NCBI GenBank assembly: GCA_937915865.1
Contig: CALGIG010000078.1
Coordinates: 1-11,991 of the forward strand
Direction of reading: 5' to 3'
Length of the DNA stretch: 11,991 nucleotides
Source: an uncultured Prolixibacteraceae bacterium
GTDB taxonomy: Bacteria; Bacteroidota; Bacteroidia; Bacteroidales; Prolixibacteraceae
Position 1 is the first letter of the stretch, and each line of letters starts with the position of its first letter. The translations under genes and the position numbers were made by a program. The notes beneath the pieces were generated by a model. The model worked only from the letters and a program-made list of their open reading frames with translations. It did not search any database and had not been told where the DNA came from. This document shows positions 1 to 5,841 of the stretch, one piece after another.

Positions 1-89
1 GGATATGCGCCGAACTGCCTGGTGCGCTCAATGGCCGGGATCAGTTCGATTAAGGGGAGCCAGTTGGTTGGGTTGGGGGAGGGGGGCAT
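1..89 (-). CDS. DUF6508-like protein, second copy, N-terminal part only (runs off left edge)
   Basis: The ATG is at 89 and the frame stays open to the window edge, giving about 29 residues that begin MPPSPNPTNW and end RQFGAYP. It repeats the start of the gene at 2302-2571 with four base differences in 89. Three of these are silent and one changes Arg11 to Leu. The mostly silent pattern hints that both copies were, at least recently, under selection as protein. The sequence upstream of the two starts diverges after about 10 bases, so the duplication boundary lies almost at the start codon. Family assignment follows the longer copy. Whether this copy is complete cannot be seen. Confidence 0.6.
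   Translation of the reverse strand, partial: MPPSPNPTNWLPLIELIPAIERTRQFGAY
1..89. repeat. Direct repeat copy 1, paired with 2483-2571
   Basis: Bases 1-89 match 2483-2571 at a constant offset of 2482 with mismatches only at 20, 21, 42 and 58 (85 of 89 identical). The repeat starts at the shared start codon and may extend beyond the left edge. Recombination between the copies would remove the whole kinase cluster between them. Confidence 0.93.
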
Positions 90-166
90 GGTGGTGGGTT
101 GCTTATTTTTTTGTGATGGGGCGTTGGCTTGAGGAATCTGGTAATCAAAGTGTTTGCAGCAAAGAT

Positions 167-417
167 TTATATTAATCTCGTTATTTCCTTATTCATTGTT
201 TTCAATAGTTTTTCCGGTTTTTCACCTTCACTTGCATATCCGATCGTGATTTCATCTGCAAGTTGCATCATCATTTTGTTTCTGATGAATGCTGTTTGCC
301 CGCTTACCTGTTTTACAGTTATGTCAAATGGGCTGATGCAGGAATTGAACGGCTGCTCAGAAAAGCAATTTTGTGCTTTTGCAACAAATCAATATTGCCT
401 GTATAATGTGGTTCCAC
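167..417 (-). pseudogene. Frameshifted, internally deleted remnant of a DprA/Smf-like Rossmann-fold protein
   Basis: Two pieces of one protein can be read on the minus strand in different frames. The first runs from a GTG at 417 to a stop at 319 (32 aa) and contains YTGNIDLLQKHKIAFLSSR. The second runs from about 337 to a stop at 167 (56 aa); it begins ISPFDITVKQ and contains FIRNKMMMQLADEITIGYA. From memory, DprA-like proteins of Bacteroidota begin with a similar G-N-x-(D/E)-L-L ... K-x-AFL-(C/S)SR segment. They end with a S-P-F ... RNK ... LADEI-x-x-(G/A)-YA segment, and a nucleotide-binding Rossmann core of 100 or more residues lies between. Here that core is missing and the frame shifts at about 320-337. 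The GTG lies 2 nt after the DUF3037 stop, so this was probably the last gene of the kinase cluster. Alternative: a degraded gene of another DprA-fold family. No plausible function remains. Confidence 0.62.
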
Positions 418-419
418 CT

Positions 420-1241
420 TTATACTGGCATAACCTGATGTTTTTCCGCATACTTCTCAATGATCTCAAGCTCTGAAATGTCAACAAAGCTATGCCCTTT
501 TTGCTTTCTTATTTCACTCCAGAAATAGTGCTGCTGCGGATACTTGTCTTTTTGAGGTTCATGTGAAATCAAAAATTTCTTGCTTTCCGAATATAATTCT
601 GCCAATTGATAATAGTTGAAGAAATCGCTCTTTATATAAAAGATGCTTTTTTCCAGATCCAGAAACTGGCCCATTACATATATTTCGTTTTTGCCGAACA
701 GGTCAATGGTGATAGGCAGAATTACTTTCGGGTATTTTTCCGGTGTAAATTCCTTTTCAGTTGCAAAGTGATTTTGTACCCGTGGAAAAAAATCATTTTT
801 AATCAGCTGTATGCTGTTTTTCCGGGATGTTTCAACTGCGGTTTCTTCATCAATAAATCTTGAAAACAGTGCTTCAAAAACACTGTTTTCAACTTTTACA
901 TCAATTGCCACCGGTTTGGAAAAGGAAATAACGTTTTGGCTGTAAGTGCTTAAGTAGCCAATATAAGCTTCGTTAATAATAAGGTTTTTTCCTTCACCAT
1001 CAAGAATAGTCAATTGATCCTGATTTACATCAATTTTTTTTATAACATTCTCAACCGAACGAAGGTATTGCCGCACAAATTTTTTACGCTCTTTATCAAT
1101 TAATGAGCCTACCAAAGAAAAACGATTGTCCGAAAAGTCGAATAAACTTGTATTGCCATCAGATAATAATAGCCCGAGCGAAACCTTTTCGCCTGAAACG
1201 GGATTAATTACTACCGACAAAATGCTGTAAAATGTTTTCAT
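420..1241 (-). CDS. DUF3037 family protein, partner of the HipA_2 kinase
   Basis: The protein has 273 residues. I chose the ATG at 1241 because it begins with the family-like opening MKTFYSILSVVINPVSGEKV followed by SLGLLL. It also lies 1 nt after the kinase stop. An ATG at 1259 and a TTG at 1316 would add residues that overlap the kinase gene and do not look like the family. DUF3037 proteins begin with a Y-S-x-(hydrophobic) ... P-x-x-G-E-x-(V/F)-(N/S)-x-G segment. They are often encoded next to HipA_2-type kinases, and that neighbourhood is the best clue to their role. The biochemical function is unknown to me. No signal peptide or membrane segment is visible, so it is probably cytosolic. 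Tight coupling suggests fixed stoichiometry with the kinase, possibly as binding partner, substrate or neutraliser; that is inference. Confidence 0.85.
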   Translation of the reverse strand: MKTFYSILSVVINPVSGEKVSLGLLLSDGNTSLFDFSDNRFSLVGSLIDKERKKFVRQYLRSVENVIKKIDVNQDQLTILDGEGKNLIINEAYIGYLSTYSQNVISFSKPVAIDVKVENSVFEALFSRFIDEETAVETSRKNSIQLIKNDFFPRVQNHFATEKEFTPEKYPKVILPITIDLFGKNEIYVMGQFLDLEKSIFYIKSDFFNYYQLAELYSESKKFLISHEPQKDKYPQQHYFWSEIRKQKGHSFVDISELEIIEKYAEKHQVMPV

Positions 1242-1242
1242 C

Positions 1243-2067
1243 TTACTGAGTTTTAACATTAAGTGTAAGAAGTGCAGTGAAATGATCTGCACAGGATTGT
1301 AACCACTTTTGACCAAAGAAAGGTTCGAGTCTGGATTTTAAAAAATCAGGATCTGAATTCCAGGTTAGAGGAAGGTTTGCCAAAATATCATCAAGTTCTT
1401 CATGGCAGCGGCTCACATTGTGTTTAAACTCATTAATAATCGTTAAACGAATTTCGTTTAAATTTTGTTGCAAAGGTCGGCAAAAAAATCGACTCAGAAA
1501 TGGAGATGATAAGATACTCTCATTTTCGCTGATCAATACTGCGTCTTTGTCCAGGTTAAGCGTGTTAAAACAATAAACATGATCGATCGGGACAAACTGG
1601 TTTGTTTTCAGGTTATACAGGAGATTAAAATTTTCGAAGTGCCGGTCTTCGTTGCATAGCCAGATGTCAAACAATCCGATTCTCAGAAACGTGTCTCTGC
1701 CTGAATGGTTCTCTTTTTTAATCAGCGGGGTTTCCAGAAACAATTTATCTACTTCCTTAAACTCCCCGAAATACCTTGAGCCAAAACAAAGTTGGTCAAA
1801 GTAATGATAAGGGTAATTGATTTGCTGTATATGGTCTTTTCTGATTTTTACAAAAGCAAACTCAGGTACAGGCAGATTCCAAATTTTAAGAAAGCAGGCT
1901 GCAATGTACTCATTAAACAAGGGGTAGGGGAAACTCTCCTTTGTTGAGTATTTGCAAACATAATAATTCAAATCGTTGCACAATACCCTGACCGGGCGGC
2001 TGCCCCTGGTGGCATAACAATCTTCCGGTTTAATTTCAGTAATACTGTACAACTCATTTATTTTCAT
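1243..2067 (-). CDS. HipA_2-type protein kinase-like protein
   Basis: The 274-residue protein fits the HipA-like kinase family (HipA_2), which lacks the N-terminal subdomain of classic HipA. Residues that can be matched to kinase functions are Lys39 in YYVCKYS (ATP binding), Glu53 in NEYIAACFL, the catalytic loop NEDRHFEN with Asp141 and Asn146, and the metal-binding Asp162 in PIDHVYCF. All key residues are present, so it is probably active. Classic HipA phosphorylates aminoacyl-tRNA synthetases and causes growth arrest or persistence. The substrate of this branch is not known to me. There is no HipB-like helix-turn-helix gene nearby; the partner is instead the DUF3037 gene immediately downstream. 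The start overlaps the upstream stop (ATGA), and a strong AGGAGG stretch precedes it. It may be a toxin-like kinase or part of a defence system. Confidence 0.85.
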   Translation of the reverse strand: MKINELYSITEIKPEDCYATRGSRPVRVLCNDLNYYVCKYSTKESFPYPLFNEYIAACFLKIWNLPVPEFAFVKIRKDHIQQINYPYHYFDQLCFGSRYFGEFKEVDKLFLETPLIKKENHSGRDTFLRIGLFDIWLCNEDRHFENFNLLYNLKTNQFVPIDHVYCFNTLNLDKDAVLISENESILSSPFLSRFFCRPLQQNLNEIRLTIINEFKHNVSRCHEELDDILANLPLTWNSDPDFLKSRLEPFFGQKWLQSCADHFTALLTLNVKTQ

Positions 2068-2291
2068 ACTTCCTCCTCCTCATTCTCCAGCTCCCTGCCC
2101 ATCCTGTACTTTAAATTATTATTGATGATAAAATCCAGCCTCTCTGCCGTAAAGCCATAATTCCCGGCTAATACATTGTTGATTTCATCAGTAATGGTTT
2201 TTGATTTCTGAGGAGAAAATTGCCGGAACTCAACATTGCCAGCATGTTGATTTGCAGGTTGCATAAGTGAATACGTGTCCGGATCTCTCAT
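2064..2291 (-). CDS. Short ORF: orphan C-terminal tail of an Eco57I/type IIG-like DNA methyltransferase
   Basis: This 75-residue ORF starts with ATG at 2291 and has an in-frame stop 18 nt upstream (2310-2312). Its second half (ITDEINNVLAGNYGFTAERL, then DFIINNNLKYRMGRELEN) resembles the extreme C-terminus of large Bacteroidota Eco57I-type methylase/restriction proteins, recalled as a ...GFT-x-E-E-L-DFIIN-Y-D-(I/L)-KYRMG... ending. The catalytic methylase domain (motif NPPY) is absent. The first 28 or so residues are not recognised and may come from another source. It overlaps the kinase gene by 4 nt, and its terminal Glu codons (NEEEEV) supply the AGGAGG sequence in front of the kinase. It may be a relic kept for translational coupling rather than a working protein. 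Translation is plausible but unproven. Confidence 0.6.
   Translation of the reverse strand: MRDPDTYSLMQPANQHAGNVEFRQFSPQKSKTITDEINNVLAGNYGFTAERLDFIINNNLKYRMGRELENEEEEV
2069..2080 (-). promoter_or_regulatory. Strong Shine-Dalgarno-like stretch in front of the HipA_2 gene
   Basis: The minus strand reads AGGAGGAGGAAG one base before ATG at 2067. This is unusual because the other starts in the window have no such sequence, as is typical of Bacteroidota. It lies within the Glu codons of the upstream ORF, so translation of that ORF and initiation of the kinase are physically linked. Confidence 0.5.
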
Positions 2292-2301
2292 AAATTTGTT
2301 T

Positions 2302-2571
2302 TCAATTGCTTAAATTAAATCCGGGCCTGTTTTGCAGGGCCGGTTTCCCGGCTTCCCGGCACATCCGGTCGAAGTCGTACATCAGTCCGCTTTCATATAC
2401 CCGGCGCAAAAATTCACCGGCAATTTCCGCATTGCTCAATCCGCTGAAGACAGATAAATTCTCTGCAAGCTGAACCGGCCCGGGATATGCGCCGAACTGC
2501 CGCGTGCGCTCAATGGCCGGGATTAGTTCGATTAAGGGGCGCCAGTTGGTTGGGTTGGGGGAGGGGGGCAT
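2302..2571 (-). CDS. Small protein resembling the DUF6508 family, complete copy
   Basis: The 89-residue protein starts with ATG at 2571. Features seen are a Pro/Asn-rich start, LIELIPAIERTRQFG at residues 13-27, and a C-terminal half with FLRRVYESGLMYDF near residues 54-67. The I-P-x-(I/L)-E ... FG and F-x-x-x-(V/L)-Y-x-x-G-(L/F)...FD pattern recalls DUF6508 proteins, which are small and of unknown function. I hold this match only loosely. The gene is clearly GC-richer than its neighbours: 2341-2400 counts 34 of 60 G+C, against 17 of 60 at 541-600 in the DUF3037 gene. This suggests a separate origin. The stop is 10 nt before the next ORF's ATG, so it is the first gene of the kinase cluster. 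A partial second copy lies at the left edge of the window. Confidence 0.6.
   Translation of the reverse strand: MPPSPNPTNWRPLIELIPAIERTRQFGAYPGPVQLAENLSVFSGLSNAEIAGEFLRRVYESGLMYDFDRMCREAGKPALQNRPGFNLSN
2483..2571. repeat. Direct repeat copy 2, paired with 1-89
   Basis: This is the 5' end of the DUF6508-like gene and is 85/89 identical to bases 1-89 in the same orientation. Similarity fades just upstream of the shared start codon; both sides keep a CCACC before ATG on the minus strand. Confidence 0.93.
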
Positions 2572-2726
2572 GGTGGGTGGTTTTCAGGTGTGTGTTGAGC
2601 GTTTTTTATGATTTCATCTTATCAAAGGTTGTATTTGTGTCGATGTTGGTAAAAATTTGTTTTTAACTCAGTTCCTAACGAAATGTAGTTAAGTGCAGCC
2701 AACTGCAGTTGTCCTTGGATATGAGG

Positions 2727-5700
2727 TTAGTGTCTAATTCCTGTTTGCTTATTTGCATCAATTAATGTCTCAAAAATAAATTCCTTGTATCTTCTTTGAA
2801 AATCCTTGTCTGTCGTAAATTTCTTAAATATCTCTGTTTGGCTGAATAAATATTGTTGCATTAATTCCTCCAGTTTTTTGTCTGATGAAATCTTCGCATT
2901 CTGTTTATCCGAATATTTTACGGCATCCATAATGTCCTTATTTGCCTTCATTTCATCAGGCAATTGCTTTGTAAGTATCTTTCTTACTTTGTCTTTGTCC
3001 GACCACTCAATATCACCAAAACGGCGATTGAAAGCATCTAAGATATTTTCAAGGGTATCTAAGTCGGGTTTTTGTTGACCTCCTCCAACTTCAACAGGTA
3101 TTGGAGCAACTTCGCCAGTCTCTGGTTCTAATACAATGTCTTGAGTTGTTTCTTTTGATGGCCGATAACTGTCCATGTCGATACTTTCTAAAATTCCTTC
3201 GGCTAAATCATCTGTTTGCTCGATGTATAATTTTGGAACAAGATATTTTAAATACCAAAACAGTTTTTCCCAATCCTGATTATTGAAATCGAGTATTTTG
3301 GCTAAATAGCTGTAAACCCGTAAAAATGATTTTGCTTTTGCTTTGAAATCAATTTGCTGGTCTTTCGTAATATCGTTTTTAAATATTTCTACTGACCTGT
3401 CGATTATCGGGTCAAGTTTTGTTCGGTCTTCTCCCTCAACATATTTTTCAAAGAAGTCATCAATCTGGTAATTGGAGTAAACCTCGAATACTTCCATTGA
3501 GTCCACCAAATCGTTGAGTTTGTTTGGATTGGTTTCTTCGCTTAGAATGGTTGCTGTATAATAAGGGTCAAAAGCCAGTTTAATTTCTTCGGTATCGTTA
3601 AAGAAGTCTAAAACGAATGTGTCTTTTTTATGTGGTTTTTTCGCACGGTTCAAACGTGAAAGTGTTTGAACTGCCTGAACTCCCGCCAGTTTCTTGTCAA
3701 CATACATGGTATGCAGCAAGGGTTCATCAAAACCAGTCTGGTATTTTTCAGCAACTATCAAGAAGCGATATTCAATTTTCTTAAAGTTCTTGGGAATATT
3801 TGTTTTAAAGGTTTTGAAGTTGTTCATGCCAACTTCAGTGTAATCAACTCCCTGATATTTTTTGGTGCCCGAAAAGGCAACGATAGCTTTGAAGGGGGAT
3901 TTTATTTCATTCAGATAAGCATCGAAAGCCTGTTTGTATTTGATAGCATGTTCAATGCTTTTGGTAACTACCATCGCTTTTGCTTTACCATTTATCAAAT
4001 AGCGTACATCACGGTGAAAATGGTCAATCATTATTTTTGCTTTTTCGGCAATGGCAAATTCATGTCCTTCAACGTAAGCCCGAAGTTTTTTCTGTGCCTG
4101 TTTGGTGTCAAATTCGGGATTATCTTCTACCGCTTTAATTAGCTTGTAAAACGAATTATAAGTGGTATAATTTTTCAGGACATCCAAAATAAATTCTTCT
4201 TCAATGGCTTGTTTCATGCTGTACACATGAAAGGCATAGAATTTATGTTTTATTTCGCCGTTTTCATCTGTGTAGGTTTCTGCCGATTTAACGCCAAATG
4301 TTTCAAGTGTTTTATTTTTTGGCGTTGCCGTAAACGCAAAGTAAGAACCGTTAGTAATCATTTTACGGCTTTCAATCAGTTCGTTAATTTTGTCTTCTAA
4401 GGTTTTTTCTTCCTGTTCTTCGTCTGCGCTGTGTTTATCGGCTAGCACGGCATTCATTTTCGATGATGTTTGCCCGCTTTGTCCGCTGTGTGCTTCGTCA
4501 ATGATAATCCCGAAATTCATCGCTGGCATGTCAGTCATTTCATCTAAAAGAAACGGGAAAGTCTGAACCGTACAAACTATTACTTTTTTACGGTTGGCAA
4601 GTGCATCTTTCAGTTTGCTTGTTTTACTTCCGCCCTCACTAGTAATGTGCTCAACAATGCCTCGCATGGGGGCAAATTGCTTGATATCTTCACTTAATTG
4701 TTTGTCGAGTACAATTCGGTCGGTAATAACTATAACCGAATCGAATAAATGGTTTTCGCCTTTGCTATCAAATAATCCATGCAGCTGATGGGCAAGCCAG
4801 GCAATGGATTTTGATTTGCCCGAACCTGCCGAATGTTGAATTAAATATTTGTTGCCAACGCCGTTTGTTTTTGCATGTGCCAAAATTTGCCGAACTGCTG
4901 TAAGCTGATGATAACGGGGAAAAATCATAAACCGTTTTACTTTCTTGGTTTCCTCGTTGGTTTCTTCAGTTACCTGTGCAAATTTGTCTATGATGTTAGC
5001 TAAAGAGTGCTTGGTTAAGATATCTTCCCACAAATAATGGGTTTTTAAACCTTTCGGATTTATCGGGTTTCCTGCACCGAATGGAGCAACAGGCTTGCCA
5101 TCGTTCAGTCCTTTGTTGAAAGGCAGGAAGAATGTTTTTTTACCGCCCAATTGTGTTGTCATAAATACCAGTTCGGTGTCGACAGCAAAATGAACCATAC
5201 AACGGGCAAAGCTGAATATCTTTTCTTTTGGGTCTCTGTCGTTTTGGTATTGGCGAATGCCATTGTGAACGGTTTGTCCGCTTAACGGATTCTTCAATTC
5301 GCACGTGATGATTGGCAAGCCGTTTAAAAAAACGGTTAAGTCTAAACGGTTAGCATAGTCGGAACTATAAACCAACTCCTGCGTTACCGAAAAAATATTG
5401 GCTTGGTATTTTGTAAGGTCTTTAGCATTGTAATTTGACGATGGTTGACGGTAAAACAACTCCACTGTTTTATCGAAATGTTTTACGCCTTTACGCAAAA
5501 CCTCTATAATACCCAGTTTTAGAATTTTCTCATCCAGGCGTACCAGAAAAGAGCGTTCGCCTTTGCGTTGAATCATTTCGAAGGTTTCGGGCTGGGTTTC
5601 TTTTATAAATTCCCAAAGCTGTTTGGGGTTGATGCAAAACTCCTTATCGAAATCGTTCGAACCACTTTCGCGGAACTTGTTTTGTTCCACAAGTTCTTTA

Positions 5701-5750
5701 ACAATGACTTTCTGAAAACCTTTTTCGCTTGTATCGGTGAATTTATTCAT
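2727..5750 (-). CDS. hsdR: Type I restriction enzyme, R (motor/nuclease) subunit HsdR
   Basis: The 1007-residue protein is counted here from ATG at 5750; an in-frame GTG at 5759 would add three residues. It is the translocating, cleaving subunit of the HsdR2M2S complex. The N-terminal PD-(D/E)xK nuclease motif is seen as Asp137 (RLDLTVF) and Glu151-x-Lys153 (CELKN). A superfamily 2 helicase motor follows, with Walker A AGSGKS near 308-313, DEAH at 418-421, TATP at 474-477, TGFDEP near 672-677 and QTLSRLNR at 695-702. The C-terminal part is helical and probably binds HsdM/HsdS. All motifs are intact and the length is normal (about 1000), so it should be active if made. It is last in the operon and separated from hsdS by the AlbA-type gene. 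A repeated TGTRAC motif lies directly in front of its start, overlapping the alternative GTG. Confidence 0.96.
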   Translation of the reverse strand: MNKFTDTSEKGFQKVIVKELVEQNKFRESGSNDFDKEFCINPKQLWEFIKETQPETFEMIQRKGERSFLVRLDEKILKLGIIEVLRKGVKHFDKTVELFYRQPSSNYNAKDLTKYQANIFSVTQELVYSSDYANRLDLTVFLNGLPIITCELKNPLSGQTVHNGIRQYQNDRDPKEKIFSFARCMVHFAVDTELVFMTTQLGGKKTFFLPFNKGLNDGKPVAPFGAGNPINPKGLKTHYLWEDILTKHSLANIIDKFAQVTEETNEETKKVKRFMIFPRYHQLTAVRQILAHAKTNGVGNKYLIQHSAGSGKSKSIAWLAHQLHGLFDSKGENHLFDSVIVITDRIVLDKQLSEDIKQFAPMRGIVEHITSEGGSKTSKLKDALANRKKVIVCTVQTFPFLLDEMTDMPAMNFGIIIDEAHSGQSGQTSSKMNAVLADKHSADEEQEEKTLEDKINELIESRKMITNGSYFAFTATPKNKTLETFGVKSAETYTDENGEIKHKFYAFHVYSMKQAIEEEFILDVLKNYTTYNSFYKLIKAVEDNPEFDTKQAQKKLRAYVEGHEFAIAEKAKIMIDHFHRDVRYLINGKAKAMVVTKSIEHAIKYKQAFDAYLNEIKSPFKAIVAFSGTKKYQGVDYTEVGMNNFKTFKTNIPKNFKKIEYRFLIVAEKYQTGFDEPLLHTMYVDKKLAGVQAVQTLSRLNRAKKPHKKDTFVLDFFNDTEEIKLAFDPYYTATILSEETNPNKLNDLVDSMEVFEVYSNYQIDDFFEKYVEGEDRTKLDPIIDRSVEIFKNDITKDQQIDFKAKAKSFLRVYSYLAKILDFNNQDWEKLFWYLKYLVPKLYIEQTDDLAEGILESIDMDSYRPSKETTQDIVLEPETGEVAPIPVEVGGGQQKPDLDTLENILDAFNRRFGDIEWSDKDKVRKILTKQLPDEMKANKDIMDAVKYSDKQNAKISSDKKLEELMQQYLFSQTEIFKKFTTDKDFQRRYKEFIFETLIDANKQTGIRH

Positions 5751-5751
5751 T

Positions 5752-5796
5752 TTAGTCACATCTTGTTACATGTTCAAACAATTGTATTTCAGTCAT
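5752..5796 (-). CDS. Possible 14-aa leader peptide in front of hsdR
   Basis: An ATG at 5796 opens a 14-codon frame, MTEIQLFEHVTRCD. It overlaps the stop of the HsdS-tail remnant as ATGA and ends 1 nt before the hsdR ATG at 5750. The tight packing would allow coupled re-initiation on hsdR. The frame is short enough to be chance, and its last part falls in the repeated motif. The AlbA-type gene has an in-frame equivalent upstream (LQYVAGCNQ), so it may simply be repeat sequence. Confidence 0.25.
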   Translation of the reverse strand: MTEIQLFEHVTRCD

Positions 5797-5837
5797 ATAT
5801 TGATTTCATTTTCGAGTTTAGTCACATCCGGGTCACA
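5793..5837 (-). pseudogene. Remnant of a second hsdS 3' end
   Basis: Between the AlbA-type stop and hsdR one frame reads CDPDVTKLENEINI followed by a stop. The end of HsdS reads CNPDVTKPESELAKTL and a stop. Eight of the first eleven residues are identical, and the DNA is also near-identical over 21 bp. No start codon precedes it and a stop lies just upstream, so it is not expressed alone. It looks like the original or a donor hsdS tail, cut off from its gene by the AlbA-type insertion. Confidence 0.7.
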
Positions 5838-5841
5838 TCAG

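Larger units (their letters stand above)
5752..5838. repeat. 87-bp junction repeat on the hsdR side of the AlbA-type gene
   Basis: It begins with TTAGTCACATCTTGTTACAT (5752-5771) and ends with a related 21-mer (5818-5838), TTAGTCACATCC then GGGTCACAT. The motif starts are 66 bp apart. The same arrangement occurs at 7285-7371, again with starts 66 bp apart. Each motif carries two direct TGTRAC units (read on the minus strand) about one helical turn apart. The middle of the segment is diverged. Confidence 0.85.

Noticed and set aside
129..476. Plus-strand 115-aa frame with hydrophobic stretches
   Set aside because: It begins with TTG and is antisense to the DprA-like remnant and the DUF3037 end. 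The minus-strand peptides match a known protein pattern and the plus-strand one does not.
1242..1316. Upstream extension of the DUF3037 protein to a TTG at 1316
   Set aside because: It would overlap the kinase gene by 74 nt. The added residues do not resemble the family, and the ATG at 1241 starts exactly at the conserved opening.
2700..2711. Perfect 12-bp palindrome CAACTGCAGTTG just after hsdR
   Set aside because: About three such palindromes are expected by chance in 12 kb. There is no following T-run, so it is not a convincing terminator or operator.
2625..2724. Open minus-strand frame after hsdR (contains QLQLAALNYISLGTELK)
   Set aside because: It is only 34 codons, has no ATG start, and is not recognised. 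It could be a gene-tail fossil but chance is as likely.
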